NCBI RefSeq assembly: GCF_000377565.1
Contig: NZ_KB898356.1
Span: forward strand, 186,001-250,000
DNA length: 64,000 nt
Reading direction: 5' to 3'
From: Rhizobium sp. 2MFCol3.1
Lineage (GTDB): Bacteria > Pseudomonadota > Alphaproteobacteria > Rhizobiales > Rhizobiaceae
How positions within the stretch are numbered: position 1 is the first letter of the stretch; the number at the start of each line of letters is the position of its first letter. Under the pieces are notes generated by a model. That model was not told the origin of the DNA, did not search any database, and saw only the letters and a program-made list of their open reading frames with translations. Position numbers and translations under genes: made by a program. Positions 8,312 to 16,960 of this stretch are shown one piece after another.

Positions 8312-8809
8312 TCAGTTGGAAAGCACCATGGCCCAATAGGGTACGTTGCGGGAAGCGGGATTATAGGCCACCGCGACGCCAAGCCCGCTATAGCGGCCGA
8401 GCATGTTTTCCAGATGATGCGGCGAGTTGATCCAGGCGGTGACGACGGCGGGAACCGTCTGCTGCCCGGTCGCGATGTTTTCCGCCGCCGGCAGCTGCAC
8501 GCCGCTCGCCTTCACGCGCGGGCCGAAACCGTCGGCGATGCCCATCACGTGCTTCATCTTGCCGGCCGCCGCCATGCGTTTGGCCTGGAAGAGGGCAGCC
8601 GCCGTCGCGGCGGGATCCACCCTCAGCGGCGGCAGGCCGTTCTTGGCGCGCAGCTGGTTGACGAGCGGCAGCGAGGCCGCCGTCTGGTCTTCGCCGTTGG
8701 AGGGTGTCGAGGGCTCTTTCGGCCCGGTGGCGCAGCTGGCGACGCCGGCTGCAAGCGCAAGCGCGGAAAAGCGCAGCAGGCTGCGCCGAGAGAGATCGAT
8801 GGAGGTCAT
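8312..8809 (-). CDS. CAP/SCP-domain exported protein
   Basis: 165 residues. The N-terminus MTSIDLSRRSLLRFSALALAAGVASCAT has a twin-Arg-like RR pair and ends in a lipobox-like VASC, so export by Tat or as a lipoprotein is likely. The rest is a small CAP domain: VNQLRAKNGLPPL, MKHVMGIADGF, AAENIATGQQTV and WINSPHHLENMLG, matching the conserved His/Glu/His cavity. Bacterial CAP proteins are extracytoplasmic with largely unknown roles. It begins 1 bp after the DUF6460 stop. Confidence 0.87.
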   Translation of the reverse strand: MTSIDLSRRSLLRFSALALAAGVASCATGPKEPSTPSNGEDQTAASLPLVNQLRAKNGLPPLRVDPAATAAALFQAKRMAAAGKMKHVMGIADGFGPRVKASGVQLPAAENIATGQQTVPAVVTAWINSPHHLENMLGRYSGLGVAVAYNPASRNVPYWAMVLSN

Positions 8810-8810
8810 G

Positions 8811-9077
8811 TTACCGGCGATAGCTGAAGAGACGGATGATGAGGAAGATCGGAATGACGATGGTGGCGCCGAGCATCAGATAGTCGCCGACGCGGCCGAG
8901 CGCGGAGAAGCCGCGATGCCAGACCTCAAGGATGAAATTGCGGATGCCGTAGATGAAATCCAGCGGCGCCAGCCCGAAGACGGCCATGATGAAGCCGACG
9001 ATCAGCGACACCACCAAAAGCTTGATCAATGTACGGCCGAGCGAGTCGCCCAGAAACTTGTTCACCTGATCGGACAT
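8811..9077 (-). CDS. DUF6460 small membrane protein
   Basis: 88 residues with two hydrophobic segments (LIKLLVVSLIVGFIMAVFG and LMLGATIVIPIFLIIRLF) around a short polar loop containing HRGFSALGRVGDYL. It matches the rhizobial DUF6460 pattern as I recall it. No function known. It heads an apparent unit with the CAP and MATE genes, the first two nearly abutting. The start is ATG 9077, preceded by AGGAGATG. Confidence 0.8.
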   Translation of the reverse strand: MSDQVNKFLGDSLGRTLIKLLVVSLIVGFIMAVFGLAPLDFIYGIRNFILEVWHRGFSALGRVGDYLMLGATIVIPIFLIIRLFSYRR

Positions 9078-9220
9078 GCATCATCTCCTGTTCACCCCTG
9101 AGATACGGGCGCGAATCGTTGCCCGCAAGCTTTTTCAGGGCTGTCGCGTCAGCCTCTGAAATAGGACTTGAGTTTTTTTGTGGCCATCGCCAAATGCGGG
9201 CCGCGCAACAGGTCACCATC

Positions 9221-10153
9221 ATGCCGCCCTATCTCCAGACATCAGGCGATGCCATCGCCGACCGCCGTGCCGACTATGCCAGGATGCTGGACAAGGGTGG
9301 CGAGCCGGATGCCGCCGCCGAGCTGATGGAGCAGGCGCTGGAGCTGGTGCCGGATTGGGCGGTCGGCTGGTACTGGCTTGCCACCTACCGCGAAAAATCA
9401 GGCAATGTCGCCGGCGCGATCGAGGCCTACCGGCGAACCCGCGAGCTCACCGAGGACGATATCTTCGGCGCCACGCTGAAGCTCGCCTTCCTCGGCGATA
9501 TTGCCGTGCCCGATCAGCCGCCGAGCATCTATGTCGAGCGCCTGTTCGATGATTACGCCGCCCGCTTCGAGACCTCGCTGGTGGACAAGCTCGGCTACGA
9601 CGTGCCGGCAAAGCTAGCCCGCATGATCGCCGCGACCGGCCGGCATTACGCGCTGGCGGCGGATCTCGGCTGCGGCACCGGGCTGATGGGCCCGGAAATC
9701 CGCGCCATGGCCGGCCGGCTCGAAGGCTTCGATCTCTCGCAAAACATGCTGGCGAAGGCGGAGGAAAAGCAGGTCTACGACCATCTCGCCCAGGCCGACT
9801 TGTCGCTGCCCGCAGACGAGTCCGGCCTGTTTGCGGATAGCGGCGCACATCGCGCCGATCTCGTCACCGCCGCCGATGTGCTGATCTATCTCGGCAATCT
9901 CGAGATCGCCTTTGCGTCGGTCGCGGCCCTTTGTGTCGATGGCGCCGATTTCGGCTTTTCTGTAGAGGAAACCGAGGACGAGGAGGGCGTTCACCTCGCC
10001 CATTCCCTGCGCTATGCCCACTCGGAAGCCTACGTCCGCTCGCTCTGCGCCCGCCATGGCTTCGAGGTTATCGCGATGAGCCGAACCACCATTCGCAAAG
10101 ATGGCGCCAATATCATTCCCGGCATTCTGTTCCTTGCACGCAAGCAAGCCTGA
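9221..10153 (+). CDS. TPR-containing class I SAM-dependent methyltransferase
   Basis: 310 residues from ATG 9221 (MPPYLQTSGDAIADRRADYA). Residues about 15-90 contain TPR-like helices (PDAAAELMEQALELVPDWAV, GNVAGAIEAYRRTRELTED). A Rossmann methyltransferase follows with motif I AADLGCGTGLMGPEIR near 147, an acidic FDLSQNML near 168, and ADVLIYLGNLE near 215. Several rhizobial proteins share this TPR plus methyltransferase layout; the substrate is unknown. It diverges from the DUF6460 unit. An in-frame ATG at 9194 is an alternative start. Confidence 0.85.
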   Translation: MPPYLQTSGDAIADRRADYARMLDKGGEPDAAAELMEQALELVPDWAVGWYWLATYREKSGNVAGAIEAYRRTRELTEDDIFGATLKLAFLGDIAVPDQPPSIYVERLFDDYAARFETSLVDKLGYDVPAKLARMIAATGRHYALAADLGCGTGLMGPEIRAMAGRLEGFDLSQNMLAKAEEKQVYDHLAQADLSLPADESGLFADSGAHRADLVTAADVLIYLGNLEIAFASVAALCVDGADFGFSVEETEDEEGVHLAHSLRYAHSEAYVRSLCARHGFEVIAMSRTTIRKDGANIIPGILFLARKQA

Positions 10154-10349
10154 CGGAACGATTCTTGCGAAGTTTTAATAGGTCAGCATTGCTTACGTAT
10201 TTCGCTTGAAAACGTGGCGAATGAACCGGATAATTCCGCTCAGAAGCCGAAGAGCGCGAATGCCGCCCGGCGACCAATCATTCACATCCCCTGCCGCCTG
10301 GGGCCTGCCCGGGCGTTCTTGAACTCGTCTGCCGTTGGAGATTAGCGAC

Positions 10350-10985
10350 ATGACTCAGCTCATCAATGCCCTTGGCTTCTGGAACACGAGCGCCACGCGC
10401 CACACGCCTGTCGAAGACGTGCAGGGCATCTTCTCCGGCAGCCTCGTCGCCGCCCTTGGCCTTTACGTGCTCGCAAGCGCCGGCCTGTTGACCGGCAGCA
10501 CGGCGGGCATCGCCTTCCTCGTGCACTATGCCTTCGGCATCAATTTCGGCCTCGCATTCTTCCTGCTCAACCTGCCGTTCTTCTATCTCTCGTGGAAGCG
10601 CCTCGGTGTGTCCTTCACCATCAAGACCTTCATCGCCATCGGCCTGACCTCGCTGCTGACCAGCCTGCAGCCGAATGTGATGAGCATCGCGACGATCCAT
10701 CCGGCCTGGGCAGCCCTTCTGGGCGGCCTTCTGCTCGGCTTCGGCCTATTGGCGCTCTATCGCCACCGCGCCAGCCTCGGCGGCGTCGGCATTCTCGGCA
10801 TCTACATGCAGGAGCGCTTCGGCATTCGCGCCGGCCTCGTGCAGATGGCCGTCGATCTCTGCGTGCTGGCGGCTGCCTTCTTCGTCACCACGCCGCCCGT
10901 CGTGTTTTACTCCGTGCTCGGCGCCGTGGTGCTGAATCTCTTTCTCACGATCAACCACCGCGCCGACCGCTACGTCGCGCTGTAA
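10350..10985 (+). CDS. YitT family membrane protein
   Basis: 211 residues from ATG 10350, with GGAG nine bases upstream. Five to six hydrophobic helices: SLVAALGLYVLASAGLLTG, AGIAFLVHYAFGINFGLAFF, NLPFFYLSWKRLG, FIAIGLTSLL, AALLGGLLLGFGLLALY, and a C-terminal pair. The duplicated TGSTAGIAFL and LGGVGILGIYMQERFGI motifs are typical of YitT/DUF161 proteins. Transport role presumed but unproven. It appears monocistronic and converges on pdeM, with a 3-bp gap between stops. Confidence 0.85.
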   Translation: MTQLINALGFWNTSATRHTPVEDVQGIFSGSLVAALGLYVLASAGLLTGSTAGIAFLVHYAFGINFGLAFFLLNLPFFYLSWKRLGVSFTIKTFIAIGLTSLLTSLQPNVMSIATIHPAWAALLGGLLLGFGLLALYRHRASLGGVGILGIYMQERFGIRAGLVQMAVDLCVLAAAFFVTTPPVVFYSVLGAVVLNLFLTINHRADRYVAL

Positions 10986-10988
10986 TAG

Positions 10989-11714
10989 TTAGCCGAGCAG
11001 ATTGCCGAACCGCACCGAATAAATCCGGTCGCGTCCGAGTAAGTGCGCGATCAGCGACGGCTGGTCGAACAGCCCCTTCATCGCCTTATGGCGCAGGTCG
11101 AGCCCGCCGCTCATCACCCCGAAAGCCGGCATCAGCAGCCTTGCGCCATCGGTCGCAAAGCACGGTCGGCGGATGGATTTCTCGCGCCGGCGCACGGTGG
11201 CGGAAGGATGCAGGTGCCCCGCGATCTCGCCGCTCTGCAACCCTTCCTTCGGCTCGTGCCGGAAGGTAAGGCCACCATATTGCAGTTCGTCGGCGCAGGC
11301 ACCGGGCAGATCGACGGTGCCATCGGGATCGTGGTTGCCGTTGATCCAGATCCACTCTCGGCCGCGCGCCATATCAGCAATCAGCGTGCGGAATGTCTCC
11401 GGCATATGCGCCGAGCCGATCCGGTCGTGAAAATTGTCGCCGAGCGAAATCACCAGCTTCGGATCGTAGCGGGTGATGACGGCGGAGAGCACCGTCAGCG
11501 TTGCCAGCGTATCATAAGGCGGCAGCATCATGCCGCGCCGGGCAAAGGCAGCACCCTTTTCCAGATGCAGGTCGGAGACGACAAGAACACTGGTGTCGGG
11601 CAGATAGAGCCCGCCCAGCGGATCGCAGACGGCCGCGACGCCATGCACGGACGTTTCCACGCCCGGCATCGCCGCAATCCCGTTCAATTCCCGCGCCAGC
11701 GCCAGCCGGTTCAT
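10989..11714 (-). CDS. pdeM: Ligase-associated DNA damage response endonuclease PdeM
   Basis: 241 residues from ATG 11714 (MNRLALARELNG). The calcineurin-like metallophosphoesterase signature is complete: VVSDLHLEKG, SLGDNFHDR, INGNHDPDG and IAGHLHPSA supply the D-x-H, G-D, G-N-H-D/E and G-H-x-H metal ligands. PdeM family proteins are encoded with an ATP-dependent DNA ligase, an MBL-fold exonuclease and a DEXH helicase in a predicted repair pathway. Here the helicase lies directly upstream on the same strand; the ligase and exonuclease are not in the window. Frame extension upstream of 11714 reads into the palindromic repeat and is not real coding sequence. Confidence 0.92.
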   Translation of the reverse strand: MNRLALARELNGIAAMPGVETSVHGVAAVCDPLGGLYLPDTSVLVVSDLHLEKGAAFARRGMMLPPYDTLATLTVLSAVITRYDPKLVISLGDNFHDRIGSAHMPETFRTLIADMARGREWIWINGNHDPDGTVDLPGACADELQYGGLTFRHEPKEGLQSGEIAGHLHPSATVRRREKSIRRPCFATDGARLLMPAFGVMSGGLDLRHKAMKGLFDQPSLIAHLLGRDRIYSVRFGNLLG

Positions 11715-11734
11715 CACGTTCGTTTCTTTCCAGT

Positions 11735-11895
11735 ATCTAGGCGGGGAGGAAGGCCAAAAAGGCCCTCTCTGCCCTGCCGGGCATCTCCCCCACAAGGGGG
11801 GAGAAAACTTGTGGCGCCGCTCTGCCTCGATCATGACCTCGGCGGTGGGGCGGGTAAGCCCCTCCCCCTTGTGGGGAGGGGTTGGGGAGGGGACT
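11735..11895. repeat. GC-rich palindromic intergenic repeats of rhizobial type
   Basis: Between the helicase and pdeM lie two hairpin-forming modules: TCTCCCCCACAAGGGGGGAG near 11785 and CCCCTCCCCTTGTGGGGAG near 11860, each palindromic, with a spacer containing a small direct G/C motif. The same core (TCTCCCC...GGGGAGA) recurs in a repeat at 35993-36122. Such elements (RIME, Sm-type, RPE-like) are scattered in Rhizobiales chromosomes. They can fold strongly in RNA and may influence mRNA stability between the co-oriented genes. Boundaries are approximate. Confidence 0.75.
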
Positions 11896-14487
11896 TTATT
11901 CCAAAGCCTCGGCAATCAGATCGTCCGCGGCCTCCGCCAGCAGAACATCCTGCGCCTCGCCATGCACATGCTCCTTGCCGATCTCCAGCATCACGGGCAC
12001 GGCGAGCGGCGAGATATGCTCCAGCGGGCGGTGGGTGATGTGCCCCTTGATTCGCTTCAGCATATCGCCAAGACGGCCGATGTCCAAAAGCCCGGTCGCC
12101 GCATCCTGCCGCGTCGCCTGCAGCAGGATATGGTCGGGCTCGTGGGTTCGGAGCACGTCGTAGATCAGATCGGCCGAAACCGTCACCTGCCGGCCGCTCT
12201 TTTCCTTGCCCGGGTGCCGGCGCTCGATCAAGCCTGCAATCACGGCGCAATTGCGGAAGGTGCGCTTCAAAAGGAAGGATTCGTCGAGCCAGCTTTCGAG
12301 ATCGTCGCCCAGCATGTCCTCGTCAAAGAGTTCGGCGAGGCTGAGCCGGCCGGTCGAGATCATCCGGCCCATATCTTCCAGCCCCCAGATGCCGAGCGAA
12401 TAGTCCGTGGCGACGAAGCCGAGCGGCTTGGCGCCAGCGCGTTCCAGCCGGCGGGTCAAAAGCATGCCGAGCGTCTGGTGCGCCAGCCGCCCCTCGAACG
12501 GATAGGCCACCATGTAGCAGCGGCTGCCGCGCGGGAAGGTCTCGATCAGCAGCTCGTCACGCTTCGGCAGGATCGACTTCTCCTTCTGGATCGCCAGCCA
12601 GTCGCGCACCTGGTCGGGCAGCCGGTGCCAGCGGTCGGGATCGTCGAGCATCGAGCGCACCTGATCGGCGAGATAGGTGGAGAGCGGAAACTTGCCCCCG
12701 GCATAGGACGGAATCTTCGGATCGTTGGAATAGGCCTGGCTCGCCAGCGCCTCGTTCTCGCGTATCCCCTCGAAGCGCAGCACCTTGCCGGAGAAGATGA
12801 AGGTGTCGCCGGGCGAAAGCTGCTCGAAGAAATATTCCTCCATCTTGCCGAGCGTCGCCCCGCCGCGCCCGATGCGGCCGCCTTCGCCGCGCTTCACCAT
12901 CTTCAGGTTCAGCATCGGGCTCTCGACGATGGTGCCGAGGTTCAACCTGTATTGCTGCGCCACCTGCGGGTTGGAGACGCGCCAGCGCCCCTCCTTCGTC
13001 TTGCGGATACGGGCATAGCGCTCATAGGTGCGCAGCGCATAGCCGCCGGTGGCGACGAAATCCACGATCCGCTCGAAGGTCTCCCAGGAAAGATCCGCAT
13101 AGGGCGAGGCGCTGATGATCTCGTCGTAGAGCTCCAGCATGTCGAATGGCTCGGCGCAGGCCATGCCGAGAACATGCTGGGCGAGCACGTCGAGCGCGCC
13201 GCGTCCGACCGGCGGCGTGTCCTGCGCGCCGATATAGTTGGCGTCGAGTGCTGCCTGGCACTCCATAACCTCGAAGCGGTTGGCGGGAACCAGGATCGCT
13301 TTCGATGGCTCGTCCATCCGGTGGTTGGCGCGGCCGATGCGCTGCGCCAGCCGCGAGGCCCCCTTCGGCGCGCCGACATGGATGACGAGATCGACGTCGC
13401 CCCAGTCGATACCGAGATCGAGCGTCGAGGTGGCGACCACGGCGCGCAGCCGGTTCGCCGCCATCGCCGCCTCCACCTTGCGCCGCTGACCGACATCGAG
13501 CGAGCCGTGATGCAGCGCAATCGGCAGATTGTCCTCGTTGGCGGTCCAGAGCTCCTGAAACAGCATCTCCGCCTGGCTGCGGGTGTTGACGAAGAGCAGC
13601 GTCGTCTGGTGCTCGAGCAGCTGCTTGTAGACATCAGGGATCGCGTATTTCGCCGAATGCCCGGACCAGGGAATGCGCTCTTCCGTGGAAAGGATCGAGA
13701 TATCGGGCTTGGCCCCACCTTCCACCGTGACGATCCCGGCATGCCGTTCGTCACCTTCCGGCTGCGCCACCAGCCACTTCTGCAGCTCCAGCGGCTCGGC
13801 GACAGTGGCCGAAAGTCCAATCGTCTGCAGCTTCGGCGCAAGCCGCCGCAGCCGCGCCAGCCCCAGCGACAGCATGTGCCCGCGCTTCGAGGTGACCAGC
13901 GAATGCAGTTCGTCGAAGATGATGTATCTCAGGTCCTTGAAGAAGCGCTCGGCCTCGCCATTGGCAAGCAGAAGCGCCACCTGCTCCGGCGTCGTCAAGA
14001 GGATGTCGGGCGGGCTGAGCTTCTGGCGTTGGCGCTTCGAAACGGGGGTGTCGCCGGTGCGGTTCTCGACGGTAACGGGAAGCCCCATCTCCAGCACCGG
14101 CTTCATCAGATTGCGCTCGATATCGACGGCCAGCGCCTTCAGCGGCGAGACATAGAGCGTGTGGATGCCGGTGAAGGCCGAACCGGGTGGTATCTTGCCG
14201 CGACGGGTGAGATCGGTGAGCGACGGCAAAAAGCCGGCCAATGTCTTGCCGGCACCGGTGGGCGCGATCAGGAGCGTGCTTTCACCGGCCTCTGCGCGCG
14301 CCAGAAGCTCCAGCTGATGCCTGCGCGGCTGCCAGCCCTTCTCCGCGAACCAGCGGGTAAAGGGGGCAGGCAGGGATATCAGGCGCTCGCTATCGATCTG
14401 GTCCACCGCCTGAATGTAGTTCAAACCGCGCCGATGAGAAGGCGTCCCATCAGGCGATCGTCGAAGCGGCCGGTAATTCCGCCGCAT
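11896..14487 (-). CDS. Ligase-associated DEXH-box DNA helicase (Lhr-like)
   Basis: 863 residues from ATG 14487. Superfamily 2 motifs in order: Q-like RRHQLELLARAEAG, Walker A APTGAGKTLAGF near 80, TLYVSPLKAL, Walker B FDELHSL (DEXH), LSATVAEP, LHHGSLDVGQR, VVATSTLDLGIDWG and QRIGRANHR. The long C-terminal region carries the Lhr winged-helix and ligase-associated extensions. It is a predicted 3'-5' helicase acting with an ATP-dependent ligase, an exonuclease and PdeM in repair. pdeM follows after 181 bp of repeat. Upstream, the divergent esterase gene starts only 34 bp away. An in-frame TTG at 14508 is less likely. Confidence 0.93.
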   Translation of the reverse strand: MRRNYRPLRRSPDGTPSHRRGLNYIQAVDQIDSERLISLPAPFTRWFAEKGWQPRRHQLELLARAEAGESTLLIAPTGAGKTLAGFLPSLTDLTRRGKIPPGSAFTGIHTLYVSPLKALAVDIERNLMKPVLEMGLPVTVENRTGDTPVSKRQRQKLSPPDILLTTPEQVALLLANGEAERFFKDLRYIIFDELHSLVTSKRGHMLSLGLARLRRLAPKLQTIGLSATVAEPLELQKWLVAQPEGDERHAGIVTVEGGAKPDISILSTEERIPWSGHSAKYAIPDVYKQLLEHQTTLLFVNTRSQAEMLFQELWTANEDNLPIALHHGSLDVGQRRKVEAAMAANRLRAVVATSTLDLGIDWGDVDLVIHVGAPKGASRLAQRIGRANHRMDEPSKAILVPANRFEVMECQAALDANYIGAQDTPPVGRGALDVLAQHVLGMACAEPFDMLELYDEIISASPYADLSWETFERIVDFVATGGYALRTYERYARIRKTKEGRWRVSNPQVAQQYRLNLGTIVESPMLNLKMVKRGEGGRIGRGGATLGKMEEYFFEQLSPGDTFIFSGKVLRFEGIRENEALASQAYSNDPKIPSYAGGKFPLSTYLADQVRSMLDDPDRWHRLPDQVRDWLAIQKEKSILPKRDELLIETFPRGSRCYMVAYPFEGRLAHQTLGMLLTRRLERAGAKPLGFVATDYSLGIWGLEDMGRMISTGRLSLAELFDEDMLGDDLESWLDESFLLKRTFRNCAVIAGLIERRHPGKEKSGRQVTVSADLIYDVLRTHEPDHILLQATRQDAATGLLDIGRLGDMLKRIKGHITHRPLEHISPLAVPVMLEIGKEHVHGEAQDVLLAEAADDLIAEALE

Positions 14488-14521
14488 TGCTGGTGCGCCT
14501 TGCAGCAATCAAGGCAAACCG

Positions 14522-15508
14522 ATGGAACGACAGATGCTGACGCGCCGATCCGTGCTGACCGCCCTGAGCGCCGCAACCGTGATGCCGAACATGTTGCTGC
14601 CGGGCGGAGCCCAGGCCACCGATAACCCGGCGGATGCGCCGAGCGAAATCCTGCCGCTGTGGCAAGGAGAGCCGCCGGGTGGAGGCGGCCCATCCGGCGC
14701 GATCGTCGAAAATGCCAGAGGCGCGATCAGCAACATCGCCATGCCCGACATCGCGGTTTACGCACCGGCGAAACCAAATGGCATTGCCGTGCTGATCGCC
14801 GGCGGTGGTGGATACCGGCGGATCTCGATGCGCAACGAGGCGCGGCCCGCGGCGCGCTGGCTGAACAGTCACGGCATCACCGCCTTTGTGCTGTCCTATC
14901 GATTGCCCGGAGAGGGTTGGGCGGCCGGTCCGTTGGCGCCGTTGCAGGACGCGCAGCGAGCGATCCGGATGATCCGGGCCAATGCCGCGCACTTCGGCAT
15001 CGATCCTGGCCATCTCGGCGTGCTGGGCTTTTCGGCTGGCGGCCACCTGCTCGGCCTTGCGGCGACCCGCTCTGCATTCGCTTCCTATCGAGAAGTCGAT
15101 CAAGCGGACAAGCAATCGGCGCGACCGGATTTCGCGGCGCTCATCTATCCCGTCATCACGCTGAAGCCGCCCTACGACAACACCTGGACCCGACGAATGC
15201 TGGTCGGCAAACATCCGAGCGCGGCTCTTAGCGCCGAATGGTCGGTGGATGATCATGTGGAGGCCCGATGCCCGCCAATGTTTCTGGTGCAGGCAAAGGA
15301 CGATCCGATCTCCGATCCTGAAAACACCGTCATCATGCAGCAGGCCTGCCTGAAAGCCGGCGTGCCTGTGGAGCTGCATCAATTGCAAGATGGCGGCCAC
15401 GGCTTCGGCATGGGGCGAAGCGGCAAGGCGTCGGCGGATTGGCCGGATGACTTTGCGCCATGGCTGGCACGCATCAACCGGCCGATCCTGCTATCATCAG
15501 GTCAGTAG
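14522..15508 (+). CDS. Exported alpha/beta hydrolase (esterase/acetylxylan-esterase-like)
   Basis: 328 residues. The N-terminus has a Tat-type LTRRSVLTALSAATV segment and an AQA cleavage site. The oxyanion region is IAGGGGYRRIS near 93; the nucleophile elbow is GFSAGGH near 168; the acid is probably in VQAKDDPISD near 262, and the catalytic His is in DGGHGFG near 294. The family removes acyl groups from carbohydrates or other esters in the periplasm; the substrate is unknown. AAGG lies about 8 bases before ATG 14522; ATG 14534 is an alternative. The 3' end overlaps the convergent binding-protein gene by 7 bp. Confidence 0.87.
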   Translation: MERQMLTRRSVLTALSAATVMPNMLLPGGAQATDNPADAPSEILPLWQGEPPGGGGPSGAIVENARGAISNIAMPDIAVYAPAKPNGIAVLIAGGGGYRRISMRNEARPAARWLNSHGITAFVLSYRLPGEGWAAGPLAPLQDAQRAIRMIRANAAHFGIDPGHLGVLGFSAGGHLLGLAATRSAFASYREVDQADKQSARPDFAALIYPVITLKPPYDNTWTRRMLVGKHPSAALSAEWSVDDHVEARCPPMFLVQAKDDPISDPENTVIMQQACLKAGVPVELHQLQDGGHGFGMGRSGKASADWPDDFAPWLARINRPILLSSGQ

Positions 15509-16257
15509 ATATCGAAGGGGAAGTACTGCTTGGTGATCTTCTGGTAGGTGCCGTTGGCAACCAGCGCGTCGATCGCCTTGTTGAAGCGTTCCTTCAGTTC
15601 CGTCTCACCCTGGCGGATGCCGATACCGGCTTGCGTCTCGCTTCCCGGGATATCGCCGAGCAGCTTGCAGCAATCCTTGCCGGCCTTGTTCAGCCAGTCG
15701 ACGACCACGAACTTGTCGGAGACCACCGCGTCGGTGCGGCCGTTCTGCAGGTCGGCCACGGCCTCGTCCTGCGTCGGATAAAGCTTCGCCTCGGCGCCGC
15801 CCTTGGCGTAGACGTCGCTAGTGTAGTTTGCCTGCGTCGTAGATGCCTGCGCGCCGACCACCTTGCCCTTCATGTCCTCGACAGTAACGCCCTTGATCGG
15901 GCTGTCCTTGGGCACGGTGACGGCAAGTGGCGTTGTGTAGTATTTGTTGGTGAAGTCGATCTGCTGCTTGCGCTCCTCGGTGATGCTCATCGAGGCGATG
16001 ATCGCGTCGTATTTCTTGGCGAGCAGGCCGGGGATGATGCCGTCCCAATCCTGGGCGACGATCGTGCACTTGGCCTTCATTTCTTCGCACAACGCCTTGG
16101 CCATATCGACATCGAGCCCCTTCAGGCTGCCATCCGATTCCACGTAGTTGAAGGGAGGATAGGCGCCCTCGGTGGCGATCCGGATGGTGTCTTCGGCGGA
16201 GGCCAGATGTGCCGTGGCCAGAAGCGCCGCGGCCGTCAGCAAGATCGTCTTTTTCAT
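15502..16257 (-). CDS. Amino-acid ABC transporter solute-binding protein, orphan
   Basis: 251 residues with a standard signal peptide (MKKTILLTAAALLATAHLASAED). SBP family 3 features: EGAYPPFNYVESDGSLKGLDVD near 30, ASMSITEERKQQIDFTNKYY split near 88-107, and KITKQYFPFDIY at the C-terminus. It resembles the lysine/arginine/ornithine or histidine binding subfamily. The protein delivers amino acids to an inner-membrane permease, but none is encoded within 10 kb on either side. A Cys-Cys pair (GKDCCKLLG) resembles ECCALFDG-like segments in other family 3 proteins, including the one at 1396-2271 (SEKCCALFDG). Confidence 0.92.
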   Translation of the reverse strand: MKKTILLTAAALLATAHLASAEDTIRIATEGAYPPFNYVESDGSLKGLDVDMAKALCEEMKAKCTIVAQDWDGIIPGLLAKKYDAIIASMSITEERKQQIDFTNKYYTTPLAVTVPKDSPIKGVTVEDMKGKVVGAQASTTQANYTSDVYAKGGAEAKLYPTQDEAVADLQNGRTDAVVSDKFVVVDWLNKAGKDCCKLLGDIPGSETQAGIGIRQGETELKERFNKAIDALVANGTYQKITKQYFPFDIY

Positions 16258-16438
16258 TGATGTTCCCTTTTGGAGTGTTTTGACACTGCAACCTTAGCTG
16301 ATCCCAATCGCTTCACAAGTCTTTGCTGAATAAGCCGAAAGTCTACCGCCCCGCGCGCAATCGCGGCGTCTCGGAAAGAAGATTGACAGGCGTCATAATC
16401 ATGGATATATTTTATCCATGAATTGAGGAGTTGATCGC

Positions 16439-16939
16439 ATGAAACTCGGCGACGGTGTCGAACAGGCCATTCACAGCGTGGCAATGCTTTCGGGTTTGTC
16501 CGCGGGTGGCGTACTGTCGGCTGCAGCACTCGCGGAGTTTCACGGGGTTTCGACAAGCTATCTTCTGAAGCATCTGCAGGCGCTGTCGGGCGCCGGCATC
16601 CTTCACACCGTGCCCGGTCCGAAGGGTGGCTATCGCCTCGCAAGGCCGGCGGAGAAGATCACGCTGCTCGACATCGTGCTGGCCGTCGAGGGACCTGCGC
16701 CCGCCTTCCGCTGCAACGAGATCCGCCAGCGCGGGCCGAACCCGGCGCCGGATCGTTTCTTTTTGAAGCCCTGCAACATCTCGGCGGCGATGCTGAAGGC
16801 CGAGCGCGTGTATCGCGCTGAGCTTGCCAAGACCACCATTGCCGATCTCGGCGCCGAACTGGCGGAGATCGACGACGGGACGATCGCAGCCAGAAGCTGC
16901 GCGTTCCTGGAACTGCATGAACGTCGAACGGCTCGCTGA
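16439..16939 (+). CDS. Rrf2 family transcriptional regulator
   Basis: 166 residues. The winged HTH is at the N-terminus (LSAAALAEFHGVSTSYLLKHLQALSGAGIL), followed by the Rrf2 wing signature GPKGGYRLARPAEKITLLDI near 60. Cysteines at FRCNEI and KPCNIS could ligate a metal cluster or sense redox changes as in NsrR/IscR relatives, although the spacing is not the standard one. The downstream AhpD-like gene follows after 21 bp, so the regulator probably controls its own operon in response to oxidants. Starts at ATG 16439. Confidence 0.9.
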   Translation: MKLGDGVEQAIHSVAMLSGLSAGGVLSAAALAEFHGVSTSYLLKHLQALSGAGILHTVPGPKGGYRLARPAEKITLLDIVLAVEGPAPAFRCNEIRQRGPNPAPDRFFLKPCNISAAMLKAERVYRAELAKTTIADLGAELAEIDDGTIAARSCAFLELHERRTAR

Positions 16940-16960
16940 GCCATCAAAGGAGAAAGTGCC

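Noticed and set aside
11809-14625. A 938-codon open frame on the plus strand opposite the DEXH helicase
   Set aside because: It is the antisense shadow of a conserved helicase in a GC-rich genome; the translation has no domain signature, and the helicase motifs lie on the minus strand.
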